Notes: generated from the letters alone by a model not told the origin. Positions 1 to 7,927 are shown, counted from the first letter of the stretch. The stretch is DNA of 64,000 nucleotides from Streptosporangium oxazolinicum (GCF_039537505.1 NZ_BAABAQ010000020.1:62001-126000); one strand, 5' to 3'. Numbers and translations: made by a program.

Positions 1-1
1 C

Positions 2-349
2 GAGGCTACGGGCGTGGTCCTGCACCCCAACGACTGGGAGCAGATCGAAACCGAACGCGGTTCGGACGGCCAGTACACGATCGCGGTGTCCGTCGCGGTC
101 GGCGGCGAGAAGAAGGTCTGGCGGATGCGGGTGGTGGACACCTCCGCGATCAACCAGGGCACCTTCCTCACCGCCGCGTTCGGCTACGGCGTCAAGCTCT
201 ACGACCGGGAGAGCGTCTCGGTGCAGGCGAGCACCGAGACCGGCGACGCGTTCAGCCGCGGCTACGTGGTCCTGAGGGGTTCCGAGCGGATCGGCATGGC
301 CGTGGACCGTCCCGAGAGCCTCATCTTGGGCACCTTCGCCACCCCGTAA
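2..349 (+). CDS. Major capsid protein, HK97 fold, C-terminal part (open at window edge)
   Basis: The frame is open from the first bases, so the gene starts before the window. The visible 115 residues read like the end of an HK97-family capsid protein: a V-L-H-P-N-D-W loop, then a GTFL..AAFGYGVKLYDRE segment and the closing VSVQAS..GDAF..GYVVLRG..RIGMAVDRPESL strand typical of the P- and A-domain end. In this family the subunits build the icosahedral shell. The downstream connector genes at 7002-7927 fit a head module, but cargo genes separate them from the capsid. The family assignment is from remembered conservation. Confidence 0.85.
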   Translation, partial: EATGVVLHPNDWEQIETERGSDGQYTIAVSVAVGGEKKVWRMRVVDTSAINQGTFLTAAFGYGVKLYDRESVSVQASTETGDAFSRGYVVLRGSERIGMAVDRPESLILGTFATP

Positions 350-439
350 TACGTGCCCGGGGGAGGAGATATTCGGGGGGGTGTCTCCTCCCCCTGGGCG
401 CCCACGTCACACCGTCAGCGCGACCTGAGGGGCTTCGCC

Positions 440-1027
440 GTGCCGGACCACGACCTCATCTACCGGGCCCGGGTGCTGCACGCCCCGAAGTACGGTGCGA
501 CCGCGCACCTCGATCTCGGGTTCGGCGTGCACCACTCCACCCGCATCCACCTGTCGGCGCCGGGCCGTCCCGGCTGGCGGCCAGTGCGTGAGTGGCTGGA
601 AGAGCGCGGCGGGAACACCCTGCTGAGGATCCAGTCGTGCGGTGGCCGCAGCCGGCCACGCGCGGAGGTCCTCGACGGAGAGCCGCCCTACAGCTACTTG
701 CTGCGGGAGGCTGTGGTGGTGGACGGCGACACCCTCCAGGTGGAGGTGATGTTCGGGTTCGGCGTGACCTTCAGTACGAGGGTGCGGCTGGCCGGGCTGA
801 ACGTGGAGGAGAAGAACACCCCGCGTGGGGCGGAGGTCGCCGACTGGGTGCGCTCTTGGGTGGAGGCGCAGGGCTTCGGGCTGGTGATGTCCACGGTCAA
901 GGACCGGCGGGAGAAGTACGGGCGCCTCTTGGCGACCTTGCACGGCTCCGACGGTGGGCCGTCGTTGAACGAGGCGCTTTTGGCGGGCGGGATGGCGCGC
1001 CCGTATGACGGTGGCCGCCGCTCCTGA
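440..1027 (+). CDS. Staphylococcal-nuclease-like protein with a duplicated N-terminal segment
   Basis: A GTG start at 440 follows a GAGGGG ribosome site with 7-nt spacing; an in-frame ATG at 353 lacks one. The C-terminal half (about residues 90-195) has the SNase pattern: DGDT near a FGFGV..STRVRLAG strand, then an EEKNTPRG helix region and DRREKYGRLLATL. The usual catalytic arginine/glutamate arrangement appears partly kept. Residues 5-40 repeat the first strand pair (DLIYRARVL.. and FGVHHSTRIHLS), so the gene seems to have duplicated half a domain. It would cut DNA or RNA if active. It lies between capsid and connector genes like a late moron. Confidence 0.6.
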   Translation: MPDHDLIYRARVLHAPKYGATAHLDLGFGVHHSTRIHLSAPGRPGWRPVREWLEERGGNTLLRIQSCGGRSRPRAEVLDGEPPYSYLLREAVVVDGDTLQVEVMFGFGVTFSTRVRLAGLNVEEKNTPRGAEVADWVRSWVEAQGFGLVMSTVKDRREKYGRLLATLHGSDGGPSLNEALLAGGMARPYDGGRRS

Positions 1028-1029
1028 AA

Positions 1030-1048
1030 CGGAGCCTGACACTAACCC
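1030..1048 (+). promoter_or_regulatory. Repeated 19-bp intergenic motif, copy 1
   Basis: CGGAGCCTGACACTAACCC sits directly after the nuclease stop codon and 24 bp before the next start. It is one of about 14 related copies in the window. It may be a phage promoter or a start-associated sequence. No function is shown. Confidence 0.6.
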
Positions 1049-1072
1049 CCTCGCACCTGCATGGTGCGCGGC

Positions 1073-1552
1073 ATGGATGACACCTCACCGATCACTCTCG
1101 ACGAGGCCGCCCGCTTGTACACGGAGGAGGGGTGGACGCTGCGGCGTCTGGCTCCCCGGGCCGGGTGCGCCCATCAGACCCTGCACACCCGGCTGAGAAA
1201 CGCGGGTGTGACCATGCGGACGCTGAACGCCCCGCGGGCTAAGCGGTTGCCGGAAGCCAAGCGCGAGCAGATCCGCCAGGAGCTGCGCCGCCAGCCGATC
1301 GCTACCTGGGTGGCGCGCAGCACGGGGGTATGCGCTCCCAGCGTGCGCGCTCTGGCCGCCGAGGACGGCACCGCGCTGGCCGATGGCCGGCTGTGGAGTC
1401 CCGTGGACCGGCCTCTGGTCGTGGCGATGCGCGGCGACGGCATGACCATCCACGAGATCGCGCGCAGGACGGGCTGGCACTGGAACACCATCTGGCGGAC
1501 CCTGGACCGGGCCGGCCTGACGCGGAGGATCGCGCGCCGTGCCACCGCGTAA
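1073..1552 (+). CDS. Helix-turn-helix DNA-binding protein, multiple HTH units
   Basis: The 159-residue protein has repeated resolvase-like HTH segments: an early YTEEGWTLRRLAPRAGCAHQ unit, a middle unit around IATWVARSTGVCAPSVRAL, and a late MTIHEIARRTGWHWNTIWRTL unit. No catalytic domain is visible, so a DNA-binding or regulatory role is inferred. The start at 1073 is chosen because the spacing from the upstream motif resembles other copies; ATG 1061 is possible. It overlaps the next HTH gene by 14 bp, so the two are probably co-translated. Confidence 0.6.
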   Translation: MDDTSPITLDEAARLYTEEGWTLRRLAPRAGCAHQTLHTRLRNAGVTMRTLNAPRAKRLPEAKREQIRQELRRQPIATWVARSTGVCAPSVRALAAEDGTALADGRLWSPVDRPLVVAMRGDGMTIHEIARRTGWHWNTIWRTLDRAGLTRRIARRATA

Positions 1553-2027
1553 ACCGCTGGATGAGGCGGCCGTCATCCGTGGCTACAAGGCCGGGGCGTC
1601 GGTGCGCGCCCTCGCCGCCCAGCACGGCGTGTCCTACACGCTGATCCACCGGCGCCTGGTCGCCGCCGGGGTGAAGACCCGCAGGGTAGGCGGCGTCGCG
1701 GGGGTACGCGCTCCCCGGGCCGTGCAGAACGCGATCGTCAGGGACTACGTGGGCGGCGCGCTGATGGCCGACATCGTCGCCACCTACGGCCTGTCGGACG
1801 TGACGGTCCGAAAAATCGTGGCCGCCGCGGGCAAGCCGATCCGGCAGCAGGGCGCGCAGCAGACCCTCGACCGGGGCGTCATTCGCCGCCTGGACGGCCA
1901 GGGGTGGCCGGCGGTCGCGATCGCCATGCTCATGAAGGCGAGCGCCAGCCACGTACGGCGGATCCTGCACGACCTCTACGACGCCGAGGACGCCGCAGCC
2001 GAGCAGGAGCTGGGGCTGGTGGCTTAG
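1539..2027 (+). CDS. Helix-turn-helix DNA-binding protein, paralogue of the upstream gene
   Basis: A GTG start lies inside the end of the preceding gene. The 162 residues again hold three HTH-like units: AVIRGYKAGASVRALAAQHGV, IVRDYVGGALMADIVATYGLSDVTV and VIRRLDGQGWPAVAIAMLMKAS. This resembles the end of the neighbour, suggesting tandem duplication. Its stop overlaps the stop of the convergent gene on the other strand at 2024-2027. The protein may bind repeated DNA sites, but its target is unknown. Confidence 0.6.
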   Translation: MPPRKPLDEAAVIRGYKAGASVRALAAQHGVSYTLIHRRLVAAGVKTRRVGGVAGVRAPRAVQNAIVRDYVGGALMADIVATYGLSDVTVRKIVAAAGKPIRQQGAQQTLDRGVIRRLDGQGWPAVAIAMLMKASASHVRRILHDLYDAEDAAAEQELGLVA

Positions 2028-2281
2028 GCGAGGTCGAACAGCGGGATGTTCTGCACTTCGAGGCCGATCTCCACGTCGGTGACCTCCTCGCGGCGGCGGG
2101 CGGCGGCGATCCACGCCTGCACCTGCTTGCGGGTGAGGATCAGCGCCGCCTCCAGGCCCGCCCCGTGGTTGGCCCGGTCACACACGCAGTCGCACGGGGT
2201 GTCCTTGCGCGCGGTGTAGCAGCGGGCGTCACACCGCAGGGTGCGACCGCCCGCCCACGTGATCACCAGGAGCGTCGCCAT
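2024..2281 (-). CDS. Small cysteine-rich phage protein
   Basis: The 85-residue protein starts with ATG overlapping the upstream gene's stop by 4 bp. It has a cysteine cluster around residues 17-35 (CDARCY..CDCVCDRANHGAG), which resembles a zinc-binding patch recurring in small actinophage proteins. The C-terminal half is a helix followed by an acidic, hydrophobic strand. It is the last gene of the leftward RNA-repair operon. I do not recognise a function. Confidence 0.6.
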   Translation of the reverse strand: MATLLVITWAGGRTLRCDARCYTARKDTPCDCVCDRANHGAGLEAALILTRKQVQAWIAAARRREEVTDVEIGLEVQNIPLFDLA

Positions 2282-2871
2282 CAGGACGGGTCGGCCGCCG
2301 AGTCCGGGTCGAGCGGCAGCGGCAGCGCGCCGCCCGCTGCGATGAGCCGGTCCCGGCGCTCCTTCCACGCCGCGTCAACCCGGGCCCGGTCCCATCCGCT
2401 GATCTGGACCACCCACGGGTAACCGTCGCTCTGGCCTGGCCACCAGTCGATATCGAACGCGTCGGCGTTGCCGTCGTAGTCGCGGACCTCGGAGTAGCCG
2501 TCCGGGTCGTAGTAGTTGACGGTGTCGAACATGGGCTCGGGGGCGGCGGGGTCGTAGATGTTCCACAGGGCGCGGATCCACGTACGGGTCTCCACGGGCT
2601 CGGTGTCGATCTTCCACTCCTCCACCCCATCAGCCCGCTTGTACTCGTCGGCGTGCTCACGGCTGGCGAACACGCGGCGCACACCGCGAGCGTCATAGTC
2701 GCCGCCGAACGCGAGGAACACCGTCCCGGACTGTTCGGGCTGGGCATCGGCCCAGCTACGAAGTTCAGCAAGTTCCTGGACGAGCCTGTGCGTGATGAGG
2801 CGCAGCTGCATGGGGTCACGCTTGGCGAGCTCGCCGAGCTCGTTCCAGCCCGGCAAGTCCTGGGCGGTCAT
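2281..2871 (-). CDS. Uncharacterised acidic protein in RNA-repair operon
   Basis: The start follows a GGAAGG ribosome site, and ATGA overlaps link it to the genes on both sides. The 196-residue protein has an N-terminal helix (LGELAKRDPMQLRLITHRLVQELAELRSW) and then a small alpha/beta segment with GTVFLAFGGDYDARGVRRVFASREHADEY. The latter resembles short phage domains that report a value and a label, similar to DUF7336, but that link is weak. The C-terminal half is rich in Asp, Trp and Tyr. Function unknown. Confidence 0.55.
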   Translation of the reverse strand: MTAQDLPGWNELGELAKRDPMQLRLITHRLVQELAELRSWADAQPEQSGTVFLAFGGDYDARGVRRVFASREHADEYKRADGVEEWKIDTEPVETRTWIRALWNIYDPAAPEPMFDTVNYYDPDGYSEVRDYDGNADAFDIDWWPGQSDGYPWVVQISGWDRARVDAAWKERRDRLIAAGGALPLPLDPDSAADPS

Positions 2872-3305
2872 GATGATGCCTTCCTGGCAGGTGGGGTGAG
2901 GGGGGCGCCGCCGGTGATCTGCTCGCACAGCTTCACCACCTCGGGGTGGAGCTCGGCGCCGGGCGGAGCGACCGCCGCCTTGACCAGCTCGACGACGCGG
3001 GCCCGCTCCTCGGCGAGCACGAGCGGGAGGACGCGCGCCAGGCCGTGCCGGACGGCGGTGTAGCCGCTGGCGTTCGCCGGGGCGTCGAACTCGCCGTCGA
3101 GGTGGGCACGGACGTGCGCGTCCCGCACGTCGGCCGGTTTCATCGTGAGCCTGCTCTCCTCGATGGCGGCCAGCGCCGCCGCCGTAGCGAGCCTCGCAAC
3201 GGCGGACGGGCTGACCGGGATGGTGCCGTCGGCGCCTCGGTAGTTGGTCTCGATCGTCTCCTCGATCTTTAGATAGATGGCGTCTTCGAACGGGTCAAGC
3301 GGCAT
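2868..3305 (-). CDS. Uncharacterised helical protein in RNA-repair operon
   Basis: The 145-residue, mostly helical and acidic protein begins with MPLDPFEDAIYLKIEETIE after a GGAGA ribosome site, and ends in an ATGA overlap with the next gene. It has no signal peptide, membrane segment or recognisable motif. Position suggests co-expression with the polynucleotide kinase 32 bp upstream. Function unknown. Confidence 0.55.
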   Translation of the reverse strand: MPLDPFEDAIYLKIEETIETNYRGADGTIPVSPSAVARLATAAALAAIEESRLTMKPADVRDAHVRAHLDGEFDAPANASGYTAVRHGLARVLPLVLAEERARVVELVKAAVAPPGAELHPEVVKLCEQITGGAPLTPPARKASS

Positions 3306-3337
3306 GGTCGGTCTCCGTGGTGAGGTACGGGTGGGGG

Positions 3338-4306
3338 TCAGAAGCTGCCGGGCGCGACCTGGAAGACGGTGAGGCCGAGGGACCTCCACATCTCGACGAC
3401 CTGGTCGCGGTCGTCGAGGACCAGGCGGACGTCGTAGGTGTCGCGGACGTAGGCGTTGAACAAGGCGGCCTTGACGCGGTTGTCGGCGCGCTGGTCGCCG
3501 ACAGCGCGCATGAACGGGCCGACGAACGGCACACCGAGGTGCAGCTTCAGCCACCCGACGGTGGCGTCGTAGCAGCCCTTCGTGCGGCCGGACATCACGA
3601 TGATCGTGTGCCCGCTCGCGTAGCGGTCGCGGACGGTCTCGATGACCGGCCAGTTGGGCAGGTCCTCGATCACGCGTGACTCGTCGTACGGTGAGCGGTC
3701 GCCCATGAGGGCGGCGGTGCCGTCCACGTCGAGCACGACCGCCTTGGGCGCGCCCGGGGGCGGCGTGTACGGCCTCAAGGGTAAGAGGGCGGGCTTGGTG
3801 GTGGGCAGCGGCAGCGGGGTGGGGCGGCGGCGCAGGTATCGGGTGTGCATGCCCCGGATGACGTCCTCCCCCACGGGGGTGGGGCGCAGGGCGTCGCGCC
3901 AGAGGCACTCTTCCAGGGAGACGTGGGTGAGGTCGTGGACGACGTGGTCGGAGCCGCACTGGGCAGCCAGGGCCAGCAGGCGCCGTACGGTGTGCTGGGG
4001 CAGGTTCGTGTCGTCACAGAACACGTCGATCCCGGCTTTGAGCAGGGTGGTGATGGCCGCGTCGCGGACCTGGACGATCTGGGGTTCGGTGGCGCCGCGC
4101 AGGTGGACGCCGTCGTGCATCATGACGCGCGGGTCGTTGCGGTTGACGCGGGTGCCGCGTAAGAACTCGCCGTTGTGCATCATCGCGCGCAGGTCGTCGC
4201 GGTTGATGCGGGCCCGCCCGCCGGGGTCGCCCGCGACCCATTTCTTGGCGAGCGTCGTCTTACCGGAGGCGGGCAGGCCCCGGGTGAAGTGGAGGATGCC
4301 GGGCAT
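3338..4306 (-). CDS. pseT: Polynucleotide 5'-kinase / 3'-phosphatase (T4 PseT type)
   Basis: The 322-residue protein has an N-terminal kinase with Walker A GLPASGKT at residues 10-17 and a C-terminal HAD phosphatase with DVDGT at 193-197, then a VMSGR segment. This is the domain order of T4 Pnkp, which heals broken RNA ends by removing 3' phosphates and phosphorylating 5' hydroxyls. It lies 3 bp from an RlaP-like gene and one gene from an RNA ligase. Residues 33-51 and 53-71 are a near-identical 19-residue tandem duplication beside the kinase active site, which is unusual. Confidence 0.9.
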   Translation of the reverse strand: MPGILHFTRGLPASGKTTLAKKWVAGDPGGRARINRDDLRAMMHNGEFLRGTRVNRNDPRVMMHDGVHLRGATEPQIVQVRDAAITTLLKAGIDVFCDDTNLPQHTVRRLLALAAQCGSDHVVHDLTHVSLEECLWRDALRPTPVGEDVIRGMHTRYLRRRPTPLPLPTTKPALLPLRPYTPPPGAPKAVVLDVDGTAALMGDRSPYDESRVIEDLPNWPVIETVRDRYASGHTIIVMSGRTKGCYDATVGWLKLHLGVPFVGPFMRAVGDQRADNRVKAALFNAYVRDTYDVRLVLDDRDQVVEMWRSLGLTVFQVAPGSF

Positions 4307-4309
4307 GGT

Positions 4310-4999
4310 TCAGGACTCCCAGTGGGTGGTACGGACGGCGGACAGCCACTCCAGGGCGGGGCCCTTGTCGGGCTCGTCGGGCAGCGGCGAGCGGGAGGTG
4401 TCGAATACTTTCCTGGCGGCGATCAGCAGGCTCGCGGCTTCGTGGGTGCGGCCGGAGGCGACGCGGTCACCGAAGGCGCGGATCCACTCGGGGTCTTCCA
4501 CGCGTACCTGAAGGTGGCCGGTCTTGTAGAGCTTGATGCCCTGGCCGACGAGGCGGGCGAGGTGGCGGGCGTGCTTGGCCGAGCGTCTGCGGGTGCGGTG
4601 CTCGACGTGGGGGCCGCACCGGCCGGTGAGGCGGCGTAGCTGTTGGTCGGCGAATCCGAGGTAGGCGTCTCGGACGCGCGGCGCGGACAGGAAGCAGGTG
4701 CGGATGGTGAGGAGCTGCTCGCCGAGCGGGGTCCGCGCGGTGTAGAGCTCCTCGGGCAACCACAGCAGTTCCGAGACCGAGGGGTTGCCCTTGAGCGCGA
4801 GGTGGCAGTACTTGGCGGCCTCGTGGAGCTGCTGGTCGGGGTTGGTGGTCGCGATGGTCTGCTGAGGCTGCTCCAGGCCGACCAGGTCGCGGGTGGGGGC
4901 GGCGAACACGCCGAGCGTGTCGATGTCGAAGCCGGGGGTCGCCAGGCCGTAGGCGACAGAGCCGACGGTACCAGCGAGCAACACAGCGGGATTGTTCAT
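4310..4999 (-). CDS. RlaP-like nucleotidyltransferase of RNA-repair operon
   Basis: The 229-residue protein opens with a nucleotidyltransferase core: LLAGTVGSVAYGLATPGFDIDTLGVF at residues 7-32, where the GS and D-I-D acids match the Pol-beta superfamily. A helical region with LHEAAKYCHLALKGNPSVSELLWL follows, as in the YcgL/RlaP family (PF10127). That family is known next to RNA ligases and is thought to act on RNA ends. The gene overlaps the ligase by 4 bp, so they are translationally coupled. Confidence 0.8.
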   Translation of the reverse strand: MNNPAVLLAGTVGSVAYGLATPGFDIDTLGVFAAPTRDLVGLEQPQQTIATTNPDQQLHEAAKYCHLALKGNPSVSELLWLPEELYTARTPLGEQLLTIRTCFLSAPRVRDAYLGFADQQLRRLTGRCGPHVEHRTRRRSAKHARHLARLVGQGIKLYKTGHLQVRVEDPEWIRAFGDRVASGRTHEAASLLIAARKVFDTSRSPLPDEPDKGPALEWLSAVRTTHWES

Positions 5000-6183
5000 G
5001 CGACGTCCTCGGAGATGGTCATCCACGGCTTGTCGTGGGCGGGGTAGAAGCGCAGCCAGGCGTAGGCCGTCATGGGCTTGTCCTCGGCGACGGCGAAGAC
5101 CGCGCCGTAGTGCGGGTGGGCGAGGACCTCGGCGGCCATGGCCTTGCGGTCGTCGCCGTACACGTAGGTGGCGAGGTCGGCGTAGGCGGTCACCTCGTCG
5201 GTGAGTGCGGCCACGTTGGCGTTCAGGCCGTCGATGATGTTGCGTACCCAGGCGTGGAACTCGTCGGGGACGTTGTCGAGGATGCGCGGCAGCCAGTCGG
5301 GGCCAAGGGCCAGGGCGCGGGCGGCGCGGGCCGGGTCGAGGTGCAGGACAGCCTCCCAGTCCTTGGGGCGGCTGATGAGGCCCTTGCAGGCGTTGACGGC
5401 CAGGTACTCCCACAGGGTGCGGGCGCTGGTCCTGGTCAGGACCGCGTGCAGGGCCTTGTAGTCGGCCTGCTTGAGCTTGAGCCTGAGGTCGAGATCGGGC
5501 AGGTGCACCACGAACCCTTCGGCGCCGGGGCGGGGCGGTGCGGCGAGCGCCTCGCCGAGCGTCGCGTACTCGAACCTTCCGGCGGTGCGGCCGGGCCAGT
5601 CGAACCAGAACGGCGTCTCCATGCAGCCGGTGGCGATCTCCACGGCGCCGAGGAACACCAGATCGTCGAGGTCGCCGTAGTCGCAGACGACCCGCCCCTG
5701 CGGATAGATGATCTCGAACAGGTAGGTGAAGCCGGGCTTGACGGTCACCCGGTCGGCGTACCGCTCGCGCCAGACCTTCGTGGCGTGTACGGCCTGCGCG
5801 CTGGTGAACGAGCCCCGGGTGGCCACCGCATACTGGCCGTCGCCGGTGGGGTAGAGGATGCCCAGGGACCCGTCGAGCTTGTCGGTGACGACGGCGCGGG
5901 CCTCCAGAGGCAGCTTCTTCCCGTCCGCGATGAGCTCGGAGTAGTTGAAGAACTTGGGGAACGGGCGGGCGACGATGTTGCCGTCCTGGTCGATGATCAG
6001 GCCCCGGCACTGCCGGGTGACCGGCGTCCAGTGCCATCCGTACTGCGTGAGCTGCGTGTAGTTGAAGATGCTCAACGGCAGGTCCGGGTGGACCTGCTCG
6101 CGGACGTAGCCGTCGTGGACGGCGTTGATGAGGTCGTCCACGTCCAGCAGGTCCGACAGGTGCGGCGCGGTGAGGGTGCTCAT
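4996..6183 (-). CDS. RNA ligase, T4 Rnl1 type
   Basis: The 395-residue protein carries ligase motif I as KLDGS, with nucleotidyl lysine K102, after an upstream CRGLII motif at 59-64. Later motifs include YLFEIIYP, EGFVVH and LKLKQADY, the usual metal- and ATP-binding lysines. It should join 5'-phosphate and 3'-hydroxyl RNA ends, probably nicked tRNA. It is first in a leftward operon with the nucleotidyltransferase and Pnkp. The conserved promoter/leader element at 6219-6279 lies immediately upstream. Confidence 0.88.
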   Translation of the reverse strand: MSTLTAPHLSDLLDVDDLINAVHDGYVREQVHPDLPLSIFNYTQLTQYGWHWTPVTRQCRGLIIDQDGNIVARPFPKFFNYSELIADGKKLPLEARAVVTDKLDGSLGILYPTGDGQYAVATRGSFTSAQAVHATKVWRERYADRVTVKPGFTYLFEIIYPQGRVVCDYGDLDDLVFLGAVEIATGCMETPFWFDWPGRTAGRFEYATLGEALAAPPRPGAEGFVVHLPDLDLRLKLKQADYKALHAVLTRTSARTLWEYLAVNACKGLISRPKDWEAVLHLDPARAARALALGPDWLPRILDNVPDEFHAWVRNIIDGLNANVAALTDEVTAYADLATYVYGDDRKAMAAEVLAHPHYGAVFAVAEDKPMTAYAWLRFYPAHDKPWMTISEDVA

Positions 6184-6218
6184 GAGGAGCCTTTCAGGGG
6201 GGAGGGGCGAGGAGCTGG

Positions 6219-6279
6219 GTGGTGCCGCTCACCGCCCTGCCAACATTAGAATACTAGCGTTTTTCTCTAATGTCGTCTA
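6219..6279 (-). promoter_or_regulatory. Conserved early-type promoter with leader hairpin, copy 1 (RNA-repair operon)
   Basis: On the minus strand TAGACG (6274-6279) is followed by a 17-bp spacer and TAGTAT (6251-6256). The spacer holds the shared ATTAGAGAA..ACGC core. In this copy the core is part of an 8-bp inverted repeat (ACATTAGA at 6244-6251, TCTAATGT at 6267-6274). The leader hairpin GGCGGTGAGCGGCACC is at 6219-6236. It should drive the ligase operon. Confidence 0.65.
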
Positions 6280-6383
6280 TGGGGTTGCGAGACTGGTCGG
6301 CCCAGCGGGCGCTGACAGTAGGGGCGGGCGGGCCTTACTGTCCGGCTTCGTCAGAGCAGGTCGTCACGACGTTGGAGGCCCAT

Positions 6384-6893
6384 ATGCCGCCCCGGAAGCG
6401 CGCCACCCCCCCTGAACCCGCCCCCGCCGCTGATCCCGTCCTGGAGCCCGTCGAGACGGCCCCGGCCGCCGAGTACGACGCCGCGCCGCTCACCCCGCCC
6501 GACCCCGAGCCCGCTCCGGAGTCGGATCCGGAGGTGATGTTCGACGTCGTCAGCGACGCAGCCCCGCTCATTCCGCCGATGCCGCCGGTTCAGGAGGAGG
6601 AACTGGTAGAGCCGGTGCCGGTCGCGCCGCCGCCCGCGCAGATCGACCCCGACCCGGCGTTCCTGGATCTGCGCTTCGCCGACGGCACCCCGGCCACCTA
6701 CGACGAGATGTTCGCCGACCCGGGCCCGCGCTACACCCATGTCGTCGCGCGGCGCCGGATCAGCGAGCTCCACTACCCGCTGGGGGCGACCACGCCCGCG
6801 CGCAGGCTGTTCTACGACGAGGGCGCGATCGTGCCGAAAACGGAGGCGGACCGTATCCGCCGGCTCATGCCACCATCGGCCGCCGCCGAGTAA
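6384..6893 (+). CDS. Proline/glutamate-rich head-region protein
   Basis: ATG 6384 follows GGAGG with 5-nt spacing. The first half (residues 1-95) is a low-complexity tract of Pro, Glu, Ala and Asp. The second half holds a compact segment with FLDLRFADGTPATYDEMFADPGPRYTHV and a basic end. It precedes the head-tail connector. Similar short proteins occur between capsid and connector genes in phages, but I cannot assign a role. The acidic disordered tract could be a scaffold or spacer. Confidence 0.5.
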   Translation: MPPRKRATPPEPAPAADPVLEPVETAPAAEYDAAPLTPPDPEPAPESDPEVMFDVVSDAAPLIPPMPPVQEEELVEPVPVAPPPAQIDPDPAFLDLRFADGTPATYDEMFADPGPRYTHVVARRRISELHYPLGATTPARRLFYDEGAIVPKTEADRIRRLMPPSAAAE

Positions 6894-6903
6894 CCGGGCG
6901 GCA

Positions 6904-6974
6904 CCTGGCGGCGTATCGGAGGGTACGGGCACGACGGTGGGGACCCTGCCCGTACCCTCCGATACGCCGCCAGG
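6904..6974. repeat. 27-bp perfect inverted repeat with 17-nt loop
   Basis: The arms at 6904-6930 and 6948-6974 are perfect reverse complements and start CCTGGCGGCGTATCGG. The structure fills the gap between two head genes, just before the GTG start at 7002. There is no long T tract, so a simple terminator is doubtful. It could set mRNA stability or processing, or be a small mobile-element trace. Confidence 0.75.
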
Positions 6975-7001
6975 GCTATCCACCACCGTAGGAGGGCCCC
7001 T

Positions 7002-7607
7002 GTGCCGGTCGTAGAGCCCGAAGACGTCGCCGACCTCGCCGGGATCCCTCTTCCCCTGGATCAGCCCGCCCGCACCGTCCTGGAGCGGGCGATCGCCAAG
7101 GCCCTGGCTGCGGTCACCGCCTACCTCGGGCGCCCGGCCGTGCCGGCGACGTTCACCCAGTCCGGCGCCCGCTCCCTCGATGGCGTCTGGCAGCTCGACT
7201 ACGGCCCCGTCATCTCCATCACCTCCGCTACCCCTGAGACCGACCCGCTATCGGGGCAGGAGACCGGCGCGTACACGGTCGTCTACACCGCGGGCAAGGA
7301 CCCGGCGGCCGACCCGGTCTACGCCGCGGCGCTCGCCGAGTACGTCACCGCGCACGCCGCCGCCGCCTCGCCCACGGTGCGCCTGGCGGACGAGGCCGGG
7401 GTGGCGCGGCGGGCGAAAAGCCTGTCGGTCTCCGGCGATACGCAGTCGATCACCTACGCCGACGAACCCGCCTCGTCAGCCGACGGCGCGGCTGGCGCAC
7501 CGCCCACCCTGACCACGCTCAAGCGGTGGAAGCGGCGCGGCGTCCACCAGCAGCCGGGTATCGCCCCGCATCCGCTTCAGGTCCGCCGGGTGGACACATG
7601 GTGGTGA
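7002..7607 (+). CDS. Head-tail connector protein (gp6-like)
   Basis: GTG 7002 follows TAGGAGGG. The 201-residue protein has an N-terminal helix bundle (LPLDQPARTVLERAIAKALAAVTAYLGRPA) and a WQLDYGPVISITSAT segment. This is the pattern of phage DNA-packaging connector proteins that sit under the portal (HK97 gp6 / SPP1 gp15 type). It overlaps the head-closure gene by 10 bp. The C-terminus is basic (RWKRRG). The assignment also rests on gene order. Confidence 0.7.
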   Translation: MPVVEPEDVADLAGIPLPLDQPARTVLERAIAKALAAVTAYLGRPAVPATFTQSGARSLDGVWQLDYGPVISITSATPETDPLSGQETGAYTVVYTAGKDPAADPVYAAALAEYVTAHAAAASPTVRLADEAGVARRAKSLSVSGDTQSITYADEPASSADGAAGAPPTLTTLKRWKRRGVHQQPGIAPHPLQVRRVDTWW

Positions 7608-7927
7608 TGCTGGCCGACACCGCGTTCGGGGTCCGCCCGCACGTTCCCACCACCGACGGGCACGGCACCGTGTCGGTGAGCTCCTGGGCGCCGGCGAAAC
7701 CCGCCCGGCCGGGACGCCTCGTGTCCGCGCCGGCCGAGGACGGCGAGGCCGACGGGCCCGGCGTGTGGGTGCTGGCGCTGGATCCGGGACTGTGGCCGGT
7801 ACGGGCCCGGGACCTGGTGGTCGAGCCGGGCACCGGCCGCGAATGGATCGTCACCCTTGCGGTCGAGCGCAAGCACGCCGTAGCCCCGGTCATGAACTGG
7901 ATCAACGTCACGGCTTACCTGCGGTAG
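7598..7927 (+). CDS. Head closure / head-tail adaptor protein
   Basis: The 109-residue beta-rich protein starts inside the upstream gene. It has GTVSVSSW, VWVLALDPGLWPVRARDLV and EPGTGREWIVTLA strands, which fit the small beta-barrel of head-closure (stopper) proteins of siphoviruses. In this family it closes the connector pore after packaging. GTG and ATG starts 3-9 bp further down are possible. Confidence 0.6.
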   Translation: MVVMLADTAFGVRPHVPTTDGHGTVSVSSWAPAKPARPGRLVSAPAEDGEADGPGVWVLALDPGLWPVRARDLVVEPGTGREWIVTLAVERKHAVAPVMNWINVTAYLR

